From assembly GCA_964016885.1 (NCBI GenBank), contig OZ024743.1, positions 165,566,610 to 165,630,609 of the forward strand: a stretch of DNA of 64,000 nt. Reading direction: 5' to 3'. Numbering within the stretch: the stretch's first letter is position 1; every line of letters begins with the position of its first letter. The stretch comes from Eledone cirrhosa. Its lineage: Eukaryota > Mollusca > Cephalopoda > Octopoda > Eledonidae. Under the pieces are notes generated by a model. The model was not told the origin of the DNA. It searched no databases and was given only the letters and a program-made list of their open reading frames with translations. Made by a program: the position numbers and the translations under genes. Below, in pieces: positions 44,801 to 56,039 of this stretch.

Positions 44801-45916
44801 TGATTGGATGATCAAACTCGTTTTGAAACACGAAAGCACCAAAAGATCATATTCCATTACAAAAGATGCACAAAGATACAGTAATGGACTACAAATTTCA
44901 GAAGTCCCATTTACTGCTGAAATGGAAAACACAGAAAAAGCAAAGCAGGTAAAAGTAACTGCAAAGAAAGAACTGCTACAGAAACTGGCTAAGAAATGGC
45001 AAGAAAAGCCTCTGTATGGAAAATACCCAGAGCGAGCTAACAATCCTGATGTTGACAAAACTTTAACCCATCAGTGGTTGGCATCCTCTGGACTGAAATC
45101 GGAGACTGAAGGACTGATTATATCCGCACAAGATCGGTGTCTGCCAACAAAAAATTACCAAGCCAACATAATAAAAAATGGGTGCAGCCCATTATGCCGT
45201 GTATGCAAAAAACAACCAGAGACCATTGACCATATAATTTCAATGTGCAGTCCTATAGCTCCAACCGAATACCTAAACAGGCATGACAGAGCTGCACAAT
45301 ACATACATTGGATAATGTGTAAGCATTTTGACCTGCCCCATCAAAAGAATTGGTGGGAGCATCAACCACCTCCCATACTTGAAAAAGATCACATCTCAAT
45401 CTTGTGGAACTTTAGCATCCAAACAGACCGAAAAATAGATGCAAATAGACCTGATATAATATTGAAGGACTTTCAAAGGAGGGTATGCCTGCTAATTGAT
45501 ATGTCTGTTCCAATAGACAAGAATGTATCTATAAAAACATTTGAAAAATTGAGCAAGTATAAGGACCTGGAGATAGAAATTGGAAAAATGTGGAAATTGA
45601 GAACTAAAACAATATCAGTGGTTGTAGGCGCTCTGGGAATGATACCTAAGGGGTCTAACGACTACTTATCGCAAATCCCAGGAAACCCGCGTATAGGAAA
45701 AATACAAAAGATAGTACTAATGGGAACTGCCCATATACTAAGGAAGATCCTGTCAATATAAGTACATCACAAGTCTAAACACTAAGGATGCATGTGTGAA
45801 TATGTGTGTTCTTTCTTGAACATGGCGGACCTTGTTGTCTCTTGAGGTCACTGGTTGTGACTTGGTGATAACTTGTATAAACATAAAGCAAGATAAATGC
45901 AAATAATAATAATAAT
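41887..45916 (+). mobile_element. R4/Dong-like LINE, second family, nearly intact
   Basis: Starts CGCAATGCTCACATTAAGGA immediately after the AAT tract. It has a 225-base 5' UTR with GC-rich hairpins, one long coding region (42112-45761), a ~140-base 3' UTR, and an AATAATAATAATAATAA tail at 45902-45916. AAT on both sides matches the TAA-microsatellite preference known for Dong elements. Its protein is clearly related to, but distinct from, copies A-C. Confidence 0.88.
42112..45761 (+). pseudogene. R4/Dong-like RT with restriction-like endonuclease, one frameshift
   Basis: The first frame (704 codons) has a Myb-like KREKWSREDNKEVLGAFYTA (~residue 75) and a long charged linker. RT blocks follow: SKWKSPGKDKIQNFWINAF, NYRPITCLTTMYKIL (~527), AWIDYKKAFDSLPHSWIEK and GIFQGDSLSPLLFC. 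A one-base loss in the A-run near 44190 shifts the frame just before the catalytic IDHLFYMDDLKLF, whose second half opens the 515-codon frame at 44214. That frame carries CRVCKKQPETIDHIISMC, a Cys-His cluster, and RPDIILKDFQRRVCLLIDMS, the restriction-like endonuclease. It ends HILRKILSI. Apart from this single base the protein is whole, so either the copy is young or the base is a sequencing error. Confidence 0.85.
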
Positions 45917-48287
45917 AACCACAGTTCTGATAATGAAAGACCGAATCAAGGGTAATGATGTTACCAACTATAGACCTATCATAGCTAAAACATTCTGGAG
46001 AGGAATATGGGAGCAGGATGTTAGACACAATGCCCAGGCAGGGTGGATTGAGACAGTACAGAGGGAGATCGGTGAGCAGGCACAGCAACAGACTGATTTG
46101 AGTATCACAGTTGAAACTCTTAAGGGGCAAGCCAAAAAACTAACCAACTGGAAATCACCAGGCCCAGATGGTGTGCAGGGGTATTGGATTAAACATTTAA
46201 CATCCCTCCACCCGAAGCTGACGGCCATGTTCAATGACTGCTTGGTGTCGGGTGAGGTGCCAGAGTGGTTGACAAAAGGTACCACAGTTCTGATAATGAA
46301 AGACCGAATCAAGGGTAATGATGTTACCAACTATAGACCTATCACATGTCTGCCCGTAATGTGGAAACTGTTGACGAGCATTGTGTCTGAGGAAATCTAC
46401 CATCACCTCCACACAAACAACTTGTTGCCGGACGAACAGAAAGGATGCCGAAAGAAGTCACGTGGTACAAAGGACCAGTTGCTTATTGATAAGATGGTAA
46501 TGGGGAATTGCAGGAGGAGACACACTGATCTTGCCATGGGATGGATAGACTACAGAAAGGCATTTGACATGGTGCCTCATTCCTGGATCACCAAAAGCCT
46601 GGAGATCTTCAGGGTGGCAGATAACATCAGACAGTTGCTGGGCAGGAGTATGGTGTCCTGGGAGACAGAGTTGACATCAACTGGAGTATCCTTGGGAAGC
46701 GTGAAGATCAAGAGAGGTATCTTCCAGGGAGATAGCCTGTCCCCTCTGTTGTTTGTCCTTGCCCTGATGCCCTTGACCATTATGCTGCGAAAAGTGAGAG
46801 CAGGATACAAGTTGGGAAGGGGAGAGCTTACCATCAATCACCTCCTCTTCATGGACGATCTTAAGCTCTTCGGGAAAAGTGAGAAGGAGTTGGATGTGCT
46901 TGTTGACACTGTCCGTATTTTCAGCAGTGATATATGTATGCAGTTTGGTATTGGTAAATGTGGAGTCATTGTGATGAGGAGGGGTAGGTTGAGCAGAAGT
47001 AACGGGATCCAGATACCAACAGGTGAGATGATAAAGGAAATTGACTCTGAGGAAGGATACAAGTATTTGGGCGTTCTGGAGGCTGATGGCATAAAGAACA
47101 AACAAATGAAGGAATTGTTAAGAACTGAATACATTCGGAGAGTAAGGAGCGTATTGAAGTCACATCTGAACAGCAGAAATGCCATAAGCGCAGTAAATTC
47201 CCGAGCTGTGTCTATTATTAGGTACAGTGCGGGAATTCTGAGATGGAATGTTGCTGAACAAAAAGAAATGGATAGGAAGACTAGGAAGCTATTGACTATC
47301 TACAACATGTTCCACAAGAGGAGTGATGTCGATAGACTCTACCTAAGGAGATCTGAGGGTGGAAGAGGTCTTATCAGCATAGAGGACTGTGTTCAGATGG
47401 AGAAAAACAACCTATACAAATACGTGACCTATAGTAAGGAGCCAATGCTCAGAGCTGTACTGAAGGAGGGGACAGTAGGCCAGGGGATACCCAAGGAGGA
47501 AATAACATCAAGGAGGAAGAGCAGCCTTAAGGGAAAATCCCTTCATAGTACCTTCTTTGAGAAAACTGAATTTAGAGATCCACAGACATGGAACTGGTTG
47601 AGAAGAGGAGACCTCAAAAAGGCTACAGAAGGAATGCTAATGGCTGCGCAGGAGCAGGCCCTCAAAACGAAGTGGTTGAAGCACCATATCTACAAGGAGG
47701 AGGCTAGCCCACTGTGCAGGATCTGTGGAGAGAGAGAGGAGACTGTGGCTCACATTGTGTCCGAGTGTAAACACCTAGCCCAGACCCACTATAAGGGCTG
47801 GAGACACGATGTGATGGGCAGGGTGATCCACTGGCACCTGTGCAAAGTAAACAATCTACCACATTCTGAGAAATGGTATGAGCATAGGCCAGAGGCGGTG
47901 ATGGAGAACAGTCAGGTGAAGGTGCTGTGGGATTTTAGGATACAGACGGACAAAAAACTGGAACACAATAGACCTGACCTGGTGGTTGTGGACAAAGAAA
48001 AAAGATCGTACCTGATTGTGGATGTGGCCTGCCCGTTCGACACGAGAGTGCAAGAGAAGGAGAGGGAGAAAATTAACCGATACCAGGACCTAAAGTGGGA
48101 GGTGAAAAGGATTTGGAACTGCCATGAAGTCAAAGTGATCCCGATTGTGATAGGCGCACTGGGGACTATCTCCAAAGGTTTCCAGGGATGGTTAAAGAAA
48201 ATCGGCCCCTTCACGCTTTTTGGAACGCTTCAAAAGGCATGCTTGCTTGGAACGGCAAGAACCCTCCGATACGTCCTGAATATCTGA
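45917..48287 (+). CDS. R4-like RT and restriction-like endonuclease, copy B
   Basis: The coding frame stays open through the rearranged 5' end to the stop at 48287. It includes NYRPITCLPVMWKLL, GWIDYRKAFDMVPHSW, GIFQGDSLSPLLF, HLLFMDDLKLF (near 46850), CRICGEREETVAHIVSEC and RPDLVVVDKEKRSYLIVDVA. Differences from copy A are few, for example Cys to Tyr in SCLIV/SYLIV. It lacks the Myb-like N-terminus and the start of the natural protein, so it is a truncated open frame. Confidence 0.8.
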
Positions 48288-48360
48288 GGCTGCAGGTAGT
48301 GGCTTGATATTCAATCCAACGGACTTTCCAGTTAACCAACATCAATGACTGAGATTCAAG
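45917..48360 (+). mobile_element. R4/Dong-like LINE copy B (rearranged 5' end)
   Basis: The first 66 bases (CCACAGTTCTGATAATGAAA onward, to ACCTATCA) are a copy of the element's own RT region, present again in place at 46283-46346. At 45983 the sequence jumps to GCTAAAACATTCTGGAG and is then collinear with copy A to the 3' end. The 3' tail is AAC/AAT repeats. Such 5' rearrangement fits template jumping during target-primed reverse transcription. Confidence 0.9.
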
Positions 48361-48373
48361 GAATAACAATAAC

Positions 48374-48420
<47 letters not shown>
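48361..48420. repeat. (AAT)n tract between copies B and C
   Basis: AAC/AAT triplets form the tail of copy B and the 5' flank of copy C. Confidence 0.95.
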
Positions 48421-48527
48421 GGGCCAAGTGGGATGGCGGATCCACAGATGGCTATGTAAACATACATTCGCCAATCCTCGATAAGAGTGTTTAAATATCG
48501 AACATAAACAGTTCGAATAACGGTGAA

Positions 48528-51500
48528 ATGGAGACTAGAACGTCATGTGACAGACTCTCACCCAACAGGTGCCCCCTGGCTCAGCAGCAGGAACCTGACT
48601 GTCAATCAAATACTGCTGATGTTGGAGGAAGGAGAAGAAGGAAAGGGGCCAGAACCAACTGGACGAAAGAATTGAATAGAACTGTTATGCAATGCTACCT
48701 GAAAAGTAACCCCAAGGAGAGGGGCTACAGGAGACGGATGCATAACATCTGGAACGAGATTGGTTTATTTAAATTAGATGAACAAAAATTGGCCGGGCAG
48801 GCTCGGGTAATAAGAACTAATGGGTGGATAAGCGAGCTGGAACTGGAGGAACTGAGCAGAGAGAATGGCTTGGAGATGGCGGGTGTAGTATGCCAGACAA
48901 GCGAGCCGGTGGGAAATGAAGGTGAGGAGGTCCTGAGAACGGAGGAACCACCCGAAGCAGACAATGATCTGAATACTGAGATAAATAATACCTGGAACAG
49001 AGATACGGCCACTGAGGAGATGAATGCTGACGGGCTAGGACAAGATTCGGTTGACATCCTAAATTTAGTGGTAGATAAATTGAACAATGATAGTGAGAGA
49101 CCTATGAACCTAAGATTTGTAGACAGGAAAAAGTTAAAAGAAACAACAGCTAAGGTAAACAAAGTCATCCCATACCTTGAGGCGAGGAGCCTTCACCAGT
49201 GCAACAATATCCTCAGAGCAACAGCAAATACGGTGAGGAAACTACTTGGTATAAAAGCGAGAGGAAACAACAGACAAGAAAGAGCAGAGCCGTGGTGGAA
49301 GAAGCGACTGAGTGGGCAAATCGGGGAAATGAGAAATGACATAGGAAAGCTTGAGTCACTACTGAATGGGACACTAAAAAACATAGGCACTAAAAATAGA
49401 CTGGAAATAAAATACAAAACTAGGAGTAAAAAGCTAAATATTATCATAGAGGAATTGAAGCAACGCATTGTAGCAAAGAGTGCAAAAATCAGGCGATACG
49501 AGAACAGAGTCAGTCAGTATAAACAGAACCGCATGTTCGACAACAACCAGAAGATGCTGTTTGGACAGCTTGAGGGCAAAGAAAGAGGCAACGACTTGAT
49601 CCCTGGGGCGGAACAAACTAAAACATTCTGGAGAGGAATATGGGAGCAGGATGTTAGACACAATGCCCAGGCAGGGTGGATTGAGACAGTACAGAGGGAG
49701 ATCGGTGAGCAGGCACAGCAACAGACTGATTTGAGTATCACAGTTGAAACTCTTAAGGGGCAAGCCAAAAAACTAACCAACTGGAAATCACCAGGCCCAG
49801 CTGGTGTGCAGGGGTATTGGATTAAACATTTAACATCCCTCCACCCGAAGCTGACGGCCATGTTCAATGACTGCTTGGTGTCGGGTGAGGTGCCAGAGTG
49901 GTTGACAAAAGGTACCACAGTTCTGATAATGAAAGACCGAATCAAGGGTAATGATGCTACCAACTATAGACCTATCACATGTCTGCCCGTAATGTGGAAA
50001 CTGTTGACGAGCATTGTGTCTGAGGAAATCTACCATCACCTCCACACAAACAACTTGTTACCGGACGAACAGAAAGGATGCCGAAAGAAGTCACGTGGTA
50101 CAAAGGACCAGTTGCTTATTGATAAGATGGTAATGGGGAATTGCAGGAGGAGACACACTGATCTTGCCATGGGATGGATAGACTACAGAAAGGCATTTGA
50201 CATGGTGCCTCATTCCTGGATCACCAAAAGCCTGGAGATCTTCAGGGTGGCAGATAACATCAGACAGTTGCTAGGCAGGAGTATGGGGTCCTGGGAGACA
50301 GAGTTGACATCAACTGGAGTATCCTTGGGAAGCATGAAGATCAAGAGAGGTATCTTCCAGGGAGATAGCCTGTCCCCTCTGTTGTTTGTCCTTGCCCTGA
50401 TGCCCTTGACCATTATGCTGCGAAAAGTGAGAGCAGGATACAAGTTGGGAAGGGGAGAGCTTACCATCAATCACCTCCTCTTCATGGACGATCTTAAGCT
50501 CTTCGGGAAAAGTGAGAAGGAGTTGGATGTGCTTGTTGACACTGTCCGTATTTTCAGCAGTGATATATGTATGCAGTTTGGTATTGGTAAATGTGGAGTC
50601 ATTGTGATGAAGAGGGGTAGGTTGAGCAGAAGTAACGGGATCCAGATACCAACAGGTGAGATGATAAAGGAAATTGACTCTGAGGAAGGATACAAGTATT
50701 TGGGCGTTCTGGAGGCTGATGGCATAAAGAACAAAAAAATGAAGGAATTGTTAAGAACTGAATACATTCGGAGAGTAAGGAGCGTATTGAAGTCACATCT
50801 GAACAGCAGAAATGCCATAAGCGCAGTAAATTCCCGAGCTGTGTCTATTATTAGGTACAGTGCGGGAATTCTGAGATGGAATGTTGCTGAACAAAAAGAA
50901 ATGGATAGGAAGACTAGGAAGCTATTGACTATCTACAACATGTTCCACAAGAGGAGTGATGTCGATAGACTCTACCTAAGGAGATCTGAGGGTGGAAGAG
51001 GTCTTATCAGCATAGAGGACTGTGTTCAGATGGAGAAAAACAACCTATACAAATACGTGACCTATAGTAAGGAGCCAATGCTCAGAACTGTACTGAAGGA
51101 GGGGACAGTAGGCCAGGGGATGTCCAGGGAGGAAATAACATCAAGGAGGAAGAGCAGCCTTAAGGGAAAATCCCTTCATAGTACCTTCTTTGAGAAAACT
51201 GAATTTAGAGATCCACAGACATGGAACTGGTTGAGAAGAGGAGACCTCAAAAAGGCTACAGAAGGAATGCTAATGGCTGCGCAGGAGCAGGCCCTCAAAA
51301 CGAAGTGGTTGAAGCACCATATCTACAAGGAGAAGGCTAGCCCACTGTGCAGGATCTGTGGAGAGAGAGAGGAGACTGTGGCTCACATTGTGTCCGAGTG
51401 TAAACACCTAGCCCAGACCCACTATAAGGGCTGGAGACACGATGTGATGGGCAGGGTGATCCACTGGCACCTGTGCAAAGTAAACAATCTACCACATTCT

Positions 51501-51773
51501 GAGAAATGGTATGAGCATAGGCCAGAGGCGGTGATGGAGAACAATCAGGTGAAGGTGCTGTGGGACTTTAGGATACAGACGGACAAAAAACTGGAACACA
51601 ATAGACCTGACCTGGTGGTTGTGGACAAAGAAAAAAGATCGTGCCTGATTGTGGATGTGGCCTGCCCGTTCGACACGAGAGTGCAAGAGAAGGAGAGGGA
51701 GAAAATTAACCGATACCAGGACCTAAAGTGCAAGAGAAGGAGAGGGAGAAAATTAACCGATACCAGGACCTAA
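48528..51773 (+). pseudogene. R4-like ORF, copy C: full N-terminus, C-terminus disrupted
   Basis: A 1,081-codon frame starts METRTSCDRLSPNRCPLA. A Myb-like segment TNWTKELNRTVMQCYL lies at residue ~45. RT blocks follow: NWKSPGPAGVQGYW (Asp to Ala relative to A and B), ATNYRPITCLPVMWK (~478), GIFQGDSLSPLLF and HLLFMDDLKLF (~652). Then CRICGEREETVAHIVSEC (~940) and RPDLVVVDKEKRSCLIVDVA (~1026). A 47-base segment from 51681 is present three times in tandem. Because 47 is not a multiple of three, the frame is lost and the protein ends at 51773 instead of near 52014. The last ~80 residues of the endonuclease region are readable in another frame. Confidence 0.88.
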
Positions 51774-51821
51774 AGTGCAAGAGAAGGAGAGGGAGAAAAT
51801 TAACCGATACCAGGACCTAAA
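51681..51821 (+). repeat. 47-bp tandem triplication inside copy C
   Basis: GTGCAAGAGAAGGAGAGGGA starts at 51681, 51728 and 51775; each unit runs to GACCTAAA. Copies A and B have one unit. Units look identical by eye, so the expansion is recent. Confidence 0.95.
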
Positions 51822-52093
51822 GTGGGAGGTGAAAAGGATTTGGAACTGCCATGAAGTCAAAGTGATCCCGATTGTTATAGGCGCACTGGGGACTATCTCC
51901 AAAAGTTTCCAGGGATGGTTAAAGAAAATCGGCCCCTTCACGCTTTTTGGAACGCTTCAAAAGGCATGCTTGCTTGGAACAGCAAGAACCCTCCGATACG
52001 TCCTGAATATCTGAGGCTGCAGGTAGTGGCTTGATATTCAATCCAACGGACTTTCCAGTTAACCAACATCAATGACTGAGATTCAAGGAATAA

Positions 52094-52100
52094 CAATAAC

Positions 52101-52141
<41 letters not shown>

Positions 52142-52152
52142 TGATGATGATT
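52094..52152. repeat. (AAT)n then (GAT)n at a tail-to-tail LINE junction
   Basis: The plus-strand R4-like tail (AAT) passes directly into GATGATGATGAT, which is the tail of a minus-strand Tx1/L1-like fragment. Confidence 0.9.
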
Positions 52153-52470
52153 TCATTTATTGGCCACAAGGGCCGACATGTATGGGACAACACAAAGACA
52201 CGGCCAATAGGGGTTACAATAAGCTCGAGTAAAAATGCACAATAGCAAAACCAATTTAACGATGAAAATATAAAATAAACTATGTATAAACATAAAATAA
52301 ATTCCCCAACAGGGGTGTGGAAGAGCCAGGGGCGACTCAGGAACCCCACCAATCCTGAACCATCCGACGCTTCTAGGGCATCCGAGGAGGGCATCCCTCT
52401 CCTCCTCAAATTAACAAGCCTACAGACGAATGGTCAGAGTAGGCCCACTCACACTGGACATTCTCGCCAG
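52153..52470 (-). mobile_element. Tx1/L1-like LINE 3' UTR fragment
   Basis: Plus strand begins TTCATTTATTGGCCACAAGG and has CCCCAACAGGGG near 52302, both matching the 3' UTRs at 35.7, 58.0 and 21.6 kb. Coding sequence barely begins before the next R4-like copy takes over near 52471. Severely 5'-truncated. Confidence 0.75.
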
Positions 52471-54378
52471 AGACAATGATTTGAATGCTGAAATAGCATC
52501 TAGAACAAAGATACGGCCATTGAGAAAATGAATGCTGACAGGCTAGGGCAAGATTTTGTTGATATTCTGAACTTAGTGGTAGATGAAATGAACAATGATA
52601 GTAGAAAACCTACGAACCTAAGATTTGTAGAAAAAGTGAAAAGAAACGACACCTAAGGTAAACAGGGTCATCCCATACCTTGAGGCGAAGAACCTTCACC
52701 AATGCAACAACATCCTCAAAGCAACCGCAAATTACTCGGTATAAAAACGAGAGGAAACAAGAAAGGACAGAGCCTTGGTGGAAGAGGCGACTGAATGGTC
52801 AAATCAAGGAAATGAGAAAAGACATTGGAAAGCTTGAGTCTTTACTAAACGGGACGTTACATAGGCACTAAAGATAGATTTAAAATAAAATACAATAAAA
52901 TAAAATAAAATAGCTAAATGTTATCAGAGAGGAACTTAAGCAACGCATTTTAGCAAAATGTGCCAAGATTAAGCGATATGAGAACAAAGTTAGTCAGTAT
53001 AGACAGAACCGCATGTTTGACAACAACCAAATGATGGTATTTGAATAGCTTGAAGGGAAAGAAAGAGGTAACGACATGATCCCTGAAGCTGAATAGACTA
53101 AGGTATTCTGGAGAGGAATATAGGAGCAGGATGTTGAGCATAATAGTCAGGCAGTGTGGATTGAGACTGTTAAAAGGGCGATTAGTGAACAAGCACACAA
53201 ACAACCTGATTTGAGTATCACGGCTGAAACTCTTAGAAAGTAGACCAAAAAACTAACCAAGCCCAGATGGTGTGCAAGGATATTGCAGAAAAAATATAAC
53301 ATCCCTGTACCCAAAACTGACAGCTATGTTCAATGATTGCTTGGTGTCGAATGAAGTACCAGAGTGGTTGACAAAAGGTACCACAGGTCTGGTAATGAAA
53401 GACCGAATCAAGGGTATTGGAGTTTCCAACTATCACATGTCTGTCCGTAATGTGGAAACTGTTAACAAGCATTGTATCTGAGGAAATCTACTATCACCTC
53501 CACATAAACAACTTATTGCTGGACGAACAGAAAGGATGCCGAAAGTATGACGTCCTGAGAAACAGAGCTAACATCAGGCGGAGAATCCTTGGGAGGTAGG
53601 AAGATCAAGAGAGATATCTTTCAATGAGATAGTTTGTCCCTTTTGTTGTTTGTACTTTCCCTCATACCCTTGTCCCTCATATTGCGAAAAGTGAAAGCAG
53701 GACTCAAGCTGGGAAGGGTGAGCTTACCATCAGTATTTGGGTGTTCTGGAGGCAGATGACACCAAGAACAATAAAATTAAGGATTTGATAAGATCTGAAT
53801 ACATAAGGAGAGTAAAGAAAGTACTAAAATCACATCTAAATAATAGGAATGTCATATGTACAGAAAATTCCCTAGTTGTGTCTATTATTAGGTACAGTGC
53901 GGGAATTCTCAAATGGAATGTTACTGAACAAAAAGAAATGAATAGAAAGACTAGGAAGCTAATGACTACCTACAGCATGTTCCACAAGAGGATTGATGTT
54001 GATAGACTCTACTTAAAGAGAACTGAAGGTGGAAGAGATATTATCAGCGTAGAGGGCTGTGTTCCGAAAGAGAAAAACAGTCTGCATGAATATGTGTCTA
54101 ACAGTAGGGAACCGATGCTCAAAGTTGTACTGAAGAAGACAAATAGACAAGGAGATTGTCCCGATTGTCATAGGAGCACTAGGTAATATCTCAAAGAGTT
54201 TTCAATGATGGTTAAAGAACATTAGTCACACCTCCTTTTTTGGAACACTTCAAAAGACATGCTTGCTAGGAACAGCAAGAACCCTCCGATACGTCCTGAA
54301 TATCTGAGGTTGCAGGTAGCAGTTTGATGTTCATTTGAACAAACTTTCCAGTTAAATAACATCAATGACTGAGACTCC
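52471..54378 (+). pseudogene. R4/Dong-like LINE, older degraded copy
   Basis: Collinear with copy C from the N-terminal linker (GACAATGATTTGAATGCTGA) to the 3' end (TCCGATACGTCCTGAATATC, 54285), but with many substitutions and indels. Internal deletions remove RT blocks, notably around 53545-53600 and 53735. Frames 52680-52871, 53272-53599 and 53737-54186 hold pieces such as ERTEPWWKRRLNGQIKEM and EVPEWLTKGTTGLVMKDRI. It is much older than copies A-C. Confidence 0.85.
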
Positions 54379-54426
54379 AATAATAATAATAATAATAATA
54401 ATTATGATGATGATGATGATGATGAT
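54379..54426. repeat. (AAT)n then (GAT)n at a third tail-to-tail junction
   Basis: AATAATAATAATAATAATAA followed by ATTATGATGATGATGATGAT: an R4-like tail meeting a Tx1/L1-like tail, as at 35641 and 52094. Confidence 0.9.
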
Positions 54427-54560
54427 TTCTTTATTAACCTCAAAACATTTTTCATAAAATATATCAAGGCAGCACAGACCAGTACAATAATAATAATATC
54501 TCAAAACAATAACAATTATATTTCATAGGGGTCATTGATAGTGTGCTTTGCACGCAAAAA
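54427..54560 (-). mobile_element. Tx1/L1-like LINE tail fragment, diverged
   Basis: TTTCTTTATTAACCTCAAAA near 54424-54443 matches the 3' UTR start of the element at 35699. The rest is AT-rich and short. Confidence 0.5.
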
Positions 54561-54578
54561 TTATTTTTGTTAATATTT

Positions 54579-54763
54579 AATTGTTTCTACTTTAGGCACA
54601 AGGCCAGCAATCACCCAGTGCATTACTGGTACTTTATTTTATCGACCCCATAAGGATGAAAGGCAAAGTCAACCTCGGCGGGATTTGAACTCAGATCGTA
54701 AAGGGACGTAACTATACTGGAAAGCATGGCGTCCGACCCTCTACCGATACTGCCAATCCACCG
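54579..54763 (-). mobile_element. tRNA-derived cephalopod SINE
   Basis: Plus strand runs AATTGTTTCTACTTTAGGCA to ACTGCCAATCCACCG, the full complement of the family and very close to the copy at 39671, including TTTAGGCACA. Flanks share only AATATT, so the target-site duplication is unclear. Confidence 0.85.
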
Positions 54764-54789
54764 AATGAAATATTAGCTAGTGCAAAGAT

Positions 54790-54957
54790 TAGAAGAAGAA
54801 GAAGAAGAAGAAGAAGAAGAAGAAGAAGAAGAAGAAGAAGAAGAAGAAGAAGAAGAAGAAGAAGAAGAAGAAGAAGAAGAAGAAGAAGAAGAAGAAGAAG
54901 AAGAAGAAGAAGAAGAAGAAGAAGAAGAAGAAGAAGAAGAAGAAGAAGAAGAAGAAG

Positions 54958-55033
<76 letters not shown>
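54790..55033. repeat. Long (GAA)n tract, about 65 units, then (TAG)n
   Basis: About 197 bases of uninterrupted GAA followed by about 15 TAG units. Glu- or Phe-rich peptides readable here are artefacts. Confidence 0.97.
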
Positions 55034-55146
55034 CAGGGTTACTGTAGTAATGTATCAAGTTAAGAATTCAACATTGCACGTTACTATTGGTTAGATGGCT
55101 TAAAATACACTCCCTCTTTCTCTTTCTATCCTTCCCTTTCACCCAC

Positions 55147-55166
55147 CTTCTATCTCTCTCTCTCTC

Positions 55167-55231
<65 letters not shown>
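55147..55231. repeat. (TC)n microsatellite
   Basis: About 80 bases of nearly pure TC repeats. Confidence 0.95.
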
Positions 55232-55234
<3 letters not shown>

Positions 55235-55499
55235 TACATTCATCACCTCTACTATTAAGGCTACTTAAATAAAACATTGGTTCAGTCTAGGGTACCCACT
55301 GTTTATATACAGATATAACTTTATCTTACGCTGTGCTACCTAGCGCACTTCTTAATATATATAAGATGGAGTCTTCCGTCAAAAACGACGTGTGAGTTTC
55401 GAACAGAATATAAAACAAACCAGATCCCAGGCAAGAACCGATTAGTGGATTTCAGCAAAGAAAATGTCCCAAAGTAATTCTATTTGGTGAGCACAAATG

Positions 55500-55965
55500 T
55501 GTAATTTCAGGTCTATAGCAATTTTTACAGGGATGGTTACAGACACTGCAAGTCAAGTTTTCCAAGTTTTCAGGAACGATGTGAGTTCTGAGATGACTCT
55601 TTAACCCAGCATTTGAGCTAGCTTAAAATTTGCAATGATGACATTGATGGTTTGCAGAAAAGAGTTGTTGGTAATGTTTTCGATTTACATACAACTGCTC
55701 TTGATGACAAATACCTTCTTATTCAAAGGTAACAAGCTTCATGTGGCATTGCTTTCTCCACTCACTCCTATTATTGGCTACATTTTCCCAGCTGTTAATA
55801 TTCATATTTAGATGTTTCAAATTGGCCCTAAGCTTGTCTTTATAACGAAGTAGTGGTAGACGACCTACTTTTCTACGAGCGCCTTTAATTTGACCAAATA
55901 AGACAATGAGATTCTTTCATCATTCTTTCTCAAAACGTGGCCATACCATCTCATCTGAAATAAAT
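55500..55965 (-). pseudogene. RTE-like LINE C-terminal remnant
   Basis: Minus-strand reading from about 55965 gives RWYGHVLRKNDERIS, then, after frame changes, LPLLRYKDKLRANLKHLNM and NINSWENVANNRSEWRKQC. This matches the thumb of the LINE at 28.9-32.1 kb (GHLARIKDSRIPKQFFYGEL ... YKDSLKASLKD ... WENAADRNKWRKT). Plus-strand TGATGACATTGATGGTTTGC downstream may be the remains of the terminal zinc finger. Several stops. Confidence 0.6.
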
Positions 55966-56039
55966 TTGATCAAGATCATTTCTATTCCAGAAATAATTTT
56001 TTTAAAAATAAAAATAAATATAAAAACAAAATTTAAAAA

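Larger units (their letters stand above)
48421..52093 (+). mobile_element. R4/Dong-like LINE copy C (full 5' end)
   Basis: Begins right after the AAT tract at GGGCCAAGTGGGATGGCGGA and has a ~107-base 5' UTR. It carries the complete coding region and ends ATCAATGACTGAGATTCAAG followed by AAC/AAT repeats. It is the only copy of its family here with an apparently complete 5' end. GGATGGCGGA in the 5' UTR can pair with TTCGCCAATCC about 30 bases later (one bulged A). Confidence 0.9.

Noticed and set aside
54780..55094. Poly-Glu / poly-Phe open frames
   Set aside because: Pure GAA and TAG repeats; no start context, domains or non-repeat sequence.
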